Part shown: positions 53,773 through 62,800 of the stretch, piece by piece
Layout: every line of letters begins with the position of its first letter
How positions within the stretch are numbered: position 1 is the stretch's first letter
NCBI GenBank assembly: GCA_002786165.1
Contig: PEQK01000017.1
Coordinates: 1 to 64,000, forward strand
Length of the DNA stretch: 64,000 bases
Source of the DNA: Legionella sp.
Lineage (GTDB): Bacteria; Pseudomonadota; Gammaproteobacteria; Legionellales; Legionellaceae
Direction of reading: 5' to 3'
Notes under the pieces: generated by a model
Databases searched by the model: none
Told to the model about the DNA's origin: nothing
What the model saw: the letters and a program-made list of their open reading frames with translations, nothing else
Program-made: the position numbers and the translations under genes

Positions 53773-56700
53773 TTATATGGTTTGAACGCTAATACTCAAG
53801 GGATTTTCAACAAGCTCAATAGACTGACTATCAGCATCCCTATTTTTTGAGGATTTTTTTGTATGATGAAAGTGGTTCCAAAAACTATCTCTAAATTCTA
53901 AGCCCAAACCGCTTTCATCATTATCAATCGCTTGATCAGACAAGACCTCGTTATCCTGTCGCCAACAATGCGGCCGACAAATCGTCACCAACCACCCAAA
54001 GTAACTAGAAAGAAGTCGGACTGACTGTATATCTCGCGTTAAGCGCAATGGATGAGCTGATTGAAAGGTGATTTTTGTTCGGCTCTTATACCATGTAAAA
54101 TGGTTAAACCCTTCTCGGGTTATGGCCGTAGTACTTAAGGCTAATTTATCACGCAACACAGAATAAAAAACAGCTTGTGATTGTCGACTAAGGTAATTTG
54201 GATAAGCTTTTAGCAAAGACAAAAATACTTCTTCTTCATGAATCAGCTTTGCAATGTGATTCAGAATAATGGTACACTTTTGCAATCTGCTGATAGATGA
54301 AAGGCCACCTGTTAGCGAGTACAAACTAGCATCAAGTAAATTAAAAGTTACCAGATTAAATATATCATATAACCCAGTACCATAAGCAAATCGCTGAACA
54401 ATAGATTTATTGCTTATATCCCCTCCCCAATCATTAGTGTAACTTTTACGAAGCATGTTGCGCGTGGTACTGAATGACATATTAAGTGTCAATATGCTAG
54501 CGTAAAAAATAGTAGAATAGACTAACATAATATTTACTGACCATAATGGCAGCTGTTCATTTAACCATTGTACATAAAAATTGCTTGCACACATCATTGT
54601 TGCATTAATATCCGAGTTGCTCAGAGAGCAGAGTACAGATACCGCGACAAAAGATAATGCTGAGTAAAGAATAATATGGCCAAATGCAATTCGTGGCAAA
54701 TAATAATAAGCATAACGATGGCTTCTAATTTTACTGGCACATCTTAACAAAGCAACCATCAACTCATCTTTGTTTTTTTGACTAATATGATCTAAATTTA
54801 TTGAGCTTAAAGCGTGTAATATTTTATCAGGATCAACAAAAACAAAGTGAGATAAAGTATAGATAATACCATCAATATCCATTCTGCTTTCCAGCTCAAT
54901 TGAGTGTCGTACCACAGCATTCTTGGTGTGAGCCTTATTGTGATAGACGTTATCATTGGCAATAACTATGGTTGATTTATTTTCAACATATGGGCAATCA
55001 AATGCTCTTATTTCTCCCTCTAGAACCCCAGTCTCTAATTGATAATCATTTTCGCCAAACACTTGGCCATCATTGTGGACAAACGAGATAAAGCTTTCCA
55101 TATTGTCATGACAATTCCACGTAGAAAAAAGATCGCTTTCAACGCTTTCTATTATTGACGCTTTTAATTGAGAGTTATTAATCAGGCCTAAAAATAAAGG
55201 GTACAATATATCCTTAAATCGCTCTCGGGATACGCACTTGTCTTGCATTTCTCTTGCCATGATCCATACAAATCGCGTGGCCTCAACAGAAGATTTTAAC
55301 AGTGATACAACCGCTACAATGTTTGTTAGATAATCGCTTTTCACACTCTCATCTTTAATATCTGCATATTGCCATATAATAATAGGTAATAATGTCTCTC
55401 TAACTAGAGCTAGCACAATAGGTTTATGATTCATATCCTTTTTTAGTAGCTTCAAACAAGTTAAGCCAAAATGTTTATCCGCGGTATGTGTTTTGAGCTT
55501 AATTTGAGGGTAATCTATTAAATGGACTCTCATTTGCTTCACAAAATCAACACCTAATTTGACCAAATTATCGGGATAATAAGAAAACAATTTTTCAACC
55601 AATGAAGCAGGTTGATAAAATATATCATTGACCAAAGATTCGTATTGCAAGCTAAAATTAAAAAACCACAACGGTTCATTATGCGTGATTCGCTCAGGAA
55701 ATAGTGTGAGTAATTGATGATAGGACGCTTGACGCACGTCATAGGCAGGATCATTAGTGAAAAGACGCACCAAACGCAAGTAAACTTTTGGCATCACCTC
55801 GGGTGCAAATTTTACATTCGCAATGGCACGTACTAATCTTAGTCTCACTTGAGTATCAGGATGTTTTAATTGCGCAAACAAACGCCCTACGGCTTGAGTA
55901 TCATCAAACTCAAATTTGGTCATAAATTTAATAGCACTAGCTTGTTTTAATTTATAGTTTTTATAGTGATTAAGGACCAACATTAATGGTATGTTGCCTG
56001 CCATAAAAATAACAGAATAAGACACCATAGAAACAGCCTTAAGCAACCCATAGAATGGTGTCAATAATATCTTGGCCGCAAACTTAGACGTTTGATGCTC
56101 TAATGCTTCATTCAAGTTTTCTTTGGCTGATTGGGCCAAATAATATCCAATATCAGCCAAATGAAATAAACTATCTAGTGTCGCTTTCCCGCTATCTAAG
56201 TAAGGTTGATCACGCGCCTCATGCATCATGATATTAAACAACCCTTCTTGACGGTTATACTTAACTCGCAACATAGCATGTGGGCAAGCAAGATATAATG
56301 CTGTTAACTGATTTAGAAAATAAACAGCATGTTGATGCTTCTCTACTTCTAATTGACTAATATTGATGGTCCATTTGCCTAAATAATCAAGCAACACATC
56401 AAGAATTGGGTAAGGAGGCCATTTTGCTTCTTCAGCACAGCGTACTAATAATGCTAATTCATACATACCAAACAAATCGCGAGGTGGCTTTACTAACAAA
56501 CTGAAATAATGCTTGAATGCAAGCTCATTGTCTCTCAACAAACCACCCACATAAGCCCAAACTAATTGATAGGTTGGATCATATTTATGTTCTGTAATAA
56601 ATAGATCAATTTCTTTGCTGCTTTGATTCTCAATAATGTATTGCGCAAAATAATCGGCGGTTAAATATTCTTGAAAACTAAGGTGAATGAAATAATAGTC

Positions 56701-58578
56701 CTTGGTTAGCGGATCCTCATCATTATCGCCGACTGCATTCAAAAATCCCGTGCTCAAAAAACGCTGCACGATTCCTTTTTCCTGAAAATCCTTTCCCTGT
56801 GCATGGACAATTGATTTGAATAGATCTTTGCGAATTATAATATTTCCAGCTTTTAACCCTTGATAAGCTAATTCTTTGAGAAAACGCAATATCTCCTGGC
56901 TTTCTGGAAATAGCTTAACCTTATCCCAGCTTAAACTCATCTTTTCTTCAGATAAAGTTTTTCTGAGATAACGTCTTATTAGTTTTTCAATCATTAAAGA
57001 ATACAGATCTGAAATAACCAGATCTTCTTTCATTAATTGTGCGCCATACAATTGCCACACGCTACATAATAATTCAAGATGAATAGGAGTACGACAAATT
57101 TGTCTGATTTTGGAGCGCTCACTTAGCCATTGAGTTAGTGGCTTACTAACAGATACAGACACATCACTGTCCTGCTCTTGAAAGTAGTTAAAATACTTTT
57201 CAACGTACTCAGGAATATTGTCATCTTTAAATCCAATATTTTCCAAAACAATATCCATTTCACCAGTAATGCGTGCATAGGGGCGCGAAGTGATCAAGAT
57301 TCTCAGATGTGAAGCAGTAGGATGATTTTTTATCACGGCCATTAATGCTTCACATGCAGTATGCTGACAATCAGAAACTTCATCGTAACCATCCAGCAAA
57401 AATACAATGGGCTCGCGACGCTTTAGCAACATTCCCCAAAATGATTCACTCTGCTCTTCCGTGAAAAGATCAGTAAAATGACGAAAAATCATTTCATATA
57501 AAATTTTATGAATCTTATTTTCATTTTCCAAAGCACGACAATTTGCTACTTTTTTTAATTCCAAATGAAACATCCAACGGACTTCATTTTGCCATAAATC
57601 CCCTTTGGCCCAACGATTGGCTTGATAGAGACAAAGTGTTGTTTTACCCACACCAGCACGACCTAACATTAATATGTTGCGTGGCACCTTGGAAAGTTCA
57701 TCACCGATTGAACTTGATGAAAATAAATCGTCCAACTTAATTTCTTTTTTATCATGATAGGTTGACTTATAATGCATCTGTTCACTAAAAGGATCGTGTA
57801 AGCCTTCTTGCTCAAGGGGCAACTGATTCTTAGTGTTTTGTAGATACGGGGAATTTTTACTGCCAACATTGTAGTGATACCTTTGATTAGGCTTTCTCTG
57901 CTGTTTGGCTTGCTCAATAATTTCCAAATTAATAAATAATTCATCTACTTGAAGTTCACGCATGCTATCGCCAACATCTAATTTAATAATAGACGCCTCT
58001 GGACGCAAGTACCATTGTTTCAAACGCTCACATATTTGCGCTGTTCTATCTTGAGTTTCCGACATATCGTGTAGGAAAAAGCTTTTCTGTGCCACCTGAG
58101 CATCATTAATGATCACATCCAATTTGTCATTAATGACATCCGTTTTTTTGTCAACAAGCTTTACTTCGGAATGTATTTGAGATTGCTTTTCTGAGATGTT
58201 AATAACAAGTTGATGAACATTGACTTGCATTTGCAGTAACGTTAACTCTATTGCTTCGTTAAGTCTCACGTCATAGGTATCAATAGTTTCGCTTATTTTA
58301 TCCACACGTAACATTTTCATGCCCCATTTTACTGTGGATGGTGATCTGTAGCGTTTGATATAATCTCGGACTTCAGATGTGATTCTGTCAATAGAAACAA
58401 AAGAAATAGCGTCGCTTTGACGTAATGTTGCGAGACAATCGATCATATTTTTGAGTTTTTGTTCAAGATATAAAATGGACTCATCATTAGATGCGACCTG
58501 CTTTTGGATATGATAAATTCGGGCTAAGCCTTGAATTGCAATACTAATTCCATCTTGAGCATTAAACATATTGTTCAT
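53773..58578 (-). CDS. NACHT-domain STAND NTPase with HEAT-like repeats and membrane segments, 1,601 residues
   Basis: The N-terminal 200 residues are helical and coiled-coil-like (LYLEQKLKNMIDCLATLRQ), reminiscent of the N-terminal effector regions of STAND proteins. The NACHT domain has Walker A LMLGRAGVGKTTLCLYQ at about 304-319, Walker B IVFLLDGYDEVSD at about 391-403 and the arginine motif LRILITSRPYA. HEAT-like repeats follow (about 900-1000, VRLRLVRAIANVKFAPEVM). Hydrophobic segments occur near 880 (SMVSYSVIFMAGNIPLMLVL), 1,350 and 1,400. Bacterial NACHT proteins act in antiphage defence; in intracellular bacteria similar proteins can be effectors. AGGA lies three bases before the ATG. 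Confidence 0.8.
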   Translation of the reverse strand: MNNMFNAQDGISIAIQGLARIYHIQKQVASNDESILYLEQKLKNMIDCLATLRQSDAISFVSIDRITSEVRDYIKRYRSPSTVKWGMKMLRVDKISETIDTYDVRLNEAIELTLLQMQVNVHQLVINISEKQSQIHSEVKLVDKKTDVINDKLDVIINDAQVAQKSFFLHDMSETQDRTAQICERLKQWYLRPEASIIKLDVGDSMRELQVDELFINLEIIEQAKQQRKPNQRYHYNVGSKNSPYLQNTKNQLPLEQEGLHDPFSEQMHYKSTYHDKKEIKLDDLFSSSSIGDELSKVPRNILMLGRAGVGKTTLCLYQANRWAKGDLWQNEVRWMFHLELKKVANCRALENENKIHKILYEMIFRHFTDLFTEEQSESFWGMLLKRREPIVFLLDGYDEVSDCQHTACEALMAVIKNHPTASHLRILITSRPYARITGEMDIVLENIGFKDDNIPEYVEKYFNYFQEQDSDVSVSVSKPLTQWLSERSKIRQICRTPIHLELLCSVWQLYGAQLMKEDLVISDLYSLMIEKLIRRYLRKTLSEEKMSLSWDKVKLFPESQEILRFLKELAYQGLKAGNIIIRKDLFKSIVHAQGKDFQEKGIVQRFLSTGFLNAVGDNDEDPLTKDYYFIHLSFQEYLTADYFAQYIIENQSSKEIDLFITEHKYDPTYQLVWAYVGGLLRDNELAFKHYFSLLVKPPRDLFGMYELALLVRCAEEAKWPPYPILDVLLDYLGKWTINISQLEVEKHQHAVYFLNQLTALYLACPHAMLRVKYNRQEGLFNIMMHEARDQPYLDSGKATLDSLFHLADIGYYLAQSAKENLNEALEHQTSKFAAKILLTPFYGLLKAVSMVSYSVIFMAGNIPLMLVLNHYKNYKLKQASAIKFMTKFEFDDTQAVGRLFAQLKHPDTQVRLRLVRAIANVKFAPEVMPKVYLRLVRLFTNDPAYDVRQASYHQLLTLFPERITHNEPLWFFNFSLQYESLVNDIFYQPASLVEKLFSYYPDNLVKLGVDFVKQMRVHLIDYPQIKLKTHTADKHFGLTCLKLLKKDMNHKPIVLALVRETLLPIIIWQYADIKDESVKSDYLTNIVAVVSLLKSSVEATRFVWIMAREMQDKCVSRERFKDILYPLFLGLINNSQLKASIIESVESDLFSTWNCHDNMESFISFVHNDGQVFGENDYQLETGVLEGEIRAFDCPYVENKSTIVIANDNVYHNKAHTKNAVVRHSIELESRMDIDGIIYTLSHFVFVDPDKILHALSSINLDHISQKNKDELMVALLRCASKIRSHRYAYYYLPRIAFGHIILYSALSFVAVSVLCSLSNSDINATMMCASNFYVQWLNEQLPLWSVNIMLVYSTIFYASILTLNMSFSTTRNMLRKSYTNDWGGDISNKSIVQRFAYGTGLYDIFNLVTFNLLDASLYSLTGGLSSISRLQKCTIILNHIAKLIHEEEVFLSLLKAYPNYLSRQSQAVFYSVLRDKLALSTTAITREGFNHFTWYKSRTKITFQSAHPLRLTRDIQSVRLLSSYFGWLVTICRPHCWRQDNEVLSDQAIDNDESGLGLEFRDSFWNHFHHTKKSSKNRDADSQSIELVENPLSISVQTI

Positions 58579-59045
58579 TATCCTAAATTAATTGAAGGCA
58601 AATTTATTTCGATGTCATCGGTCATTTACTGATTACGAAGATGTTTTGAAGGGCGTAATATTACTCCTAACGTAGGTTTTATGCAAAATGCTACTTACCC
58701 CAGCCTTACAGCATATCGCCATTAAGTTACCTGGAACATCATGATGCGGCCCTTTTTGCTCCCAACCAAATACTTGTCGAAAAAAGCAATGAGAGTAAAT
58801 CTCGCTCTTATACACCGAAAATATTTGGGGGTGTTGTGCGAATACAAATACTACCTCAGTCTGACAATGACTAGAGGTGATTTACCATCCGTTGACGCGA
58901 ACTTCAATCTACATCTGAAAGTCACAATCACAGTAATTGGACATAATAGATTTAAAATTATTAGCGGAGTATAGGATTTAATATCAAAATTTTTTGATAC
59001 AACGATATTTATTTCTTTTAGTAAGATCTATGTGACGGATCTTTA
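58579..59045. other. Intergenic region upstream of the NACHT gene
   Basis: 467 bp between the NACHT gene start and the 3' end of the HNH-like gene, both on the minus strand. Short open frames exist on both strands but have no ribosome site or recognisable protein. It must hold the promoter of the NACHT operon; no clear consensus boxes or repeats were seen. Confidence 0.5.
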
Positions 59046-59513
59046 TCAGAATTGCAAACTCGTTGCTTGGAGCTGGGTCTTACAACTCTCACAATCTTTA
59101 CAAATAACTTCTAATTGAGCATTTGCATGGTGATATGCTATCCAAGCATAGCGCATAGAACCACCGGCTTGCCATTCAGAAGCATAATTATTAAGTTCTG
59201 TGTTGTTTTCACGTTCAAAATTCATCCATAATTCTTTCAATGGAATGACATGTGCTAATCTAGCATAACGCAATGGTTGCGGTTGATTACAGTCAGAGCA
59301 GTGAAAATGACCATTTTCAGTTATAGAACGTAAAATATTATCTTTAACCATTTTGCATTCATGAACGACAATCTTGCGGTATTGATGGGATTTTGAGAGT
59401 TTAAAATTTTTATTTTTTGGTGCTGAAAAAAGGCGAGGCCAATGATTTTTACCTGATACATTAGTACTCATGTCTAAATCAATGTTGCGCGGATCAAAAT
59501 GTACGTTAGACAT
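59046..59513 (-). CDS. HNH-like zinc-finger protein, 155 residues
   Basis: The layout is HFHCSDCNQPQPL, then LAHVIPLKELW, then HANAQLEVICKDCESCKTQL. This follows the HNH endonuclease order C-x-x-C, H-x-(I/V)-x-P-L, N-x-x-x-L, C-x-x-C. The usual His directly after the last Cys pair is Glu here (KDCESC), so catalysis may be impaired. The N-terminal 60 residues are basic. No partner gene is evident; the neighbours are the NACHT operon and a tRNA gene. Confidence 0.55.
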   Translation of the reverse strand: MSNVHFDPRNIDLDMSTNVSGKNHWPRLFSAPKNKNFKLSKSHQYRKIVVHECKMVKDNILRSITENGHFHCSDCNQPQPLRYARLAHVIPLKELWMNFERENNTELNNYASEWQAGGSMRYAWIAYHHANAQLEVICKDCESCKTQLQATSLQF

Positions 59514-59633
59514 TATGTTCTCATATCTTATCTGTAGCCTTATTTTATCACAATCATACGATTTTTGTATATATATTAGACTTATATTGGTTTTTGGCTA
59601 AAGTTTAAAAATTCAAAAAAACCTTTATAAACA

Positions 59634-59709
59634 TGGTGGGCCGTGTAAGGATCGAACTTACGACCAAGAGATTAAGAGTCTCCTGCTCTACCAGCTGAGC
59701 TAACGGCCC
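59634..59709 (-). tRNA. tRNA-Lys (anticodon CTT)
   Basis: Read on the minus strand: acceptor GGGCCGT pairs with ACGGCCC, D arm TAGCTCAGCTGGTAGAGCA, anticodon loop CTCTTAA flanked by GGAGA and TCTCT, T arm GTAAGTTCGATCCTTAC, and an encoded CCA at 59634-59636. The anticodon CTT gives lysine. All four stems form. Confidence 0.95.
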
Positions 59710-59811
59710 GAGGCGATATCATTGTGGATTATGCTTAAAGTAACATACTTTACATCACCTATCACTCAATCATAGCATGTTTGAATGCACCCGCAACAAG
59801 AGATTACATAG

Positions 59812-59838
59812 ATACCGCGGACAAGCCGCGGTACGTAG
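59812..59838. repeat. Single REP-like palindromic repeat
   Basis: One exact copy of the 27-bp unit found twice around the GIY-YIG gene (hairpin ACCGCGG-ACAAG-CCGCGGT). It lies 33 bp beyond the 3' end of the glutamate dehydrogenase gene, a usual place for REP elements. No inverted partner is near. Confidence 0.9.
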
Positions 59839-59870
59839 GGAGCCGTGCGGTACAAGGTAGATCGATCTAT

Positions 59871-62800
59871 TTAAGTCCTTACTACTTTACCCGAGTTAAA
59901 TCCCATAAACTCACGTACGACCACAAAGAACATCATAAACGTCAATTTTTCAGTGGTTTTTAAAAGGGTCATCATCTCAGTCCAACGCTCTAATTGCGTT
60001 GCATTGCGCGCAGCCCACACTTGTAAATGGGCAGAAAAACTACTGTCTTTGGGCTTAGTTTTGAAAATACTCAAGGTCACTTGACGCTGTTGTATATCAC
60101 AATCATCTCGCAAAGCTTCTCGAGACAACGATTCCCAGTTGCTTTCAGTAGGATGGATAATGATCTGATCTCGTAACCAACCCAAATCAAGGAACTCTCC
60201 CACAGCATAAAATGCCTCAGCAGCTTCGGCAATACTCACTTTAATCTCTTGGGCAACCTCCATGATTTCCATCGCCATAAACAGTTCCCGTGTCCGCGTC
60301 AGCTCTAGAGCCAAAGGTTGTGGAAGACCTAATGTTAGAAACTCTTCATAGTGTGTATTAAAACGAGTTTTATACCCTTCTCCCAAACAATCCGGCAATA
60401 CATCGCGCAATTCTTGCACTTGAGATTGATATTGCATCACGTATTTTTCAATATCAAGATGTTGATGTTTTTTCATTTTCAAAAACCAACGCGTGATACG
60501 ACGTAATAACCGCACATATACCGTCATCATCTTAATTTGATCTTCTGCTTTGATGTGATTGTCCAAAGCTTCAATGGCGTTCCAAACCGTATCTAATCCC
60601 ATGATACTTCTAGCTATCATATAAGCGCGAACAATAATAGGAATCAAAGCGCCAGTTTCAGTTTGTAATCGATACACAAACCCAAATCCCATGTCATTGA
60701 TGATCAAATTACTGATATTGGTTGCAATAATTTCCCGTTTTAGAGGATGAGATTGCATGTCTTCTGCGTATTTTTTTTGCAAAGGTTTAGGAAACGCTCG
60801 GATTAAAAATTGTTTCAAATAAGGATCTTCAGGTACATCGGATGCCAAAATAGCTTCTTTAAGCAGGATTTTACTATAACACATTAATACAGCCGCTTCA
60901 GAACTCGTTAAACCTTTTCCTTGCGCTTTACGCTCATTTAACTGTTTTTCATCCGGCAAAAACTCAAGATGACGGTCTAATTTACCACCACGATGCAACT
61001 CATTGATATAGCGTATATTTAATTCATTCGCGCGTGTCGCCAAAGAAACCGATAAATTGATAGAGCGTGTTTGGAGGTAGTTTTCTCGCAACACCAATTG
61101 CGCCACTTCATCTGTCATTTTACTGAGCAAAGCATTACGTTGTTTGGGGGTTAAATCACCATTCGCCATGACGCCATTCAATAAAATTTTAATATTGACT
61201 TCTTTGTCGGAGCAACTCACGCCGGCAGAGTTATCAATAAAATCGGTATAAATTAATCCGCCATTCAAGGCATACTCTACTCGTCCTAATTGGGTCAGAC
61301 CCAAGTTGCCACCTTCTACAACAGCTCGAGCTCGCAATTGTTTGCCATTGATACGAATCAAATCATTAGAACGATCGCCCACATCGGCATTCGACTCAGT
61401 CTTTGATTTAACATACGTACCAATCCCACCATTCCACAACAAATCAACTTTTGCTTTTAAAATGCTTTTCAATAATTCATTGGGCTCAATTTTATCTTGT
61501 TTCAAATCAAAAGCAGCTTTCATTTCTGGGCTAACATCAATAGATTTGGCGAAGCGACTAAATACGCCGCCGCCTTTAGATATTAATTTAGAGTCGTAAT
61601 CTGCCCAAGTAGAACGAGGCAACTGAAATAAGCGCTGACGCTCAACAAACGTTATTTCTGCATTGGGATTAGGGTCAATAAAAATATGCATGTGATTAAA
61701 AGCAGCCACCAACTTAATATGTTGTGATAACAACATGCCATTTCCAAACACATCCCCAGACATATCACCAATACCTACGACCCTGAAATCGGTCGTATCG
61801 ATGTCGATGCCCATTTGATAAAAATGACGATGAGTCGATTCCCAAGCCCCTCGAGCGGTAATACCCATTTTTTTATGGTCATATCCTACCGAGCCACCCG
61901 AAGCAAAGGCATCACCCAACCAAAATCCATATTCCAAAGAAAGCTCATTGGCGATATCAGAAAAAGTAGCTGTGCCTTTGTCAGCAGCCACCACCAAATA
62001 AGGATCATCCGCATCATAACAAATCACATCTACCGGTTTTGAAACACTACCAGCCACATAATTATCTGTCAGATCAAGTAATCCACGAATAAATTGACGA
62101 TAACAGGCCACGCCTTCTGTTAAAATATCTTCACGGGTTGCATTGGGACCTAAAGATTGTTTGAGAACAAAGCCACCTTTGGCGCCATTAGGCACAATCA
62201 CGGCATTTTTGACTTGCTGTGCTTTCATCAACCCTAAGACTTCTGTACGGAAATCTTCGCGACGATCAGACCATCGCAATCCACCGCGCGCCACTGAACT
62301 AGAGCGCAAATGCACAGCTTCAAAACGCGTTGAATAGACAAAAATTTCATACATCGGGTATGGTCGTGGCATACCAGGGATATCTTTGCTACTCAATTTG
62401 ATAGAAATATAAGATTTCGATTGGCCATCCGCGTCTTTTTGATAATAATTGGTGCGCAAAGTGGCATCAATCCCCGCTATATATTGACGAATAATTTTGT
62501 CTTCATCCAAATTGGAGACAGAGTCTAAATCGGTCAATACCGATTGCTTGACTTCGTCATAAGCAACCAAATCAGGTTTGCCTTGCTCAGGATTGAACTT
62601 GAAATCAAACATTTGAAATAGTTTTTTAGTAATATGCGCATGCGCCAATAAGGAGTTTTCAATATATTCCTGGCTGAACGTAAAGCCAATTTGCTTAAAA
62701 TATTTCGCATACATTCTTAGCATGGCAATTTGTCTGCAAGGCAAGCTGGCAGCAATGATCAGTTGGTTAAACCCATCATTTTCTGTTTCTTTAAACCAAA

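Noticed and set aside
58633..58974. Short ORFs on both strands upstream of the NACHT gene
   Set aside because: No start signal, no family pattern, and they overlap each other.
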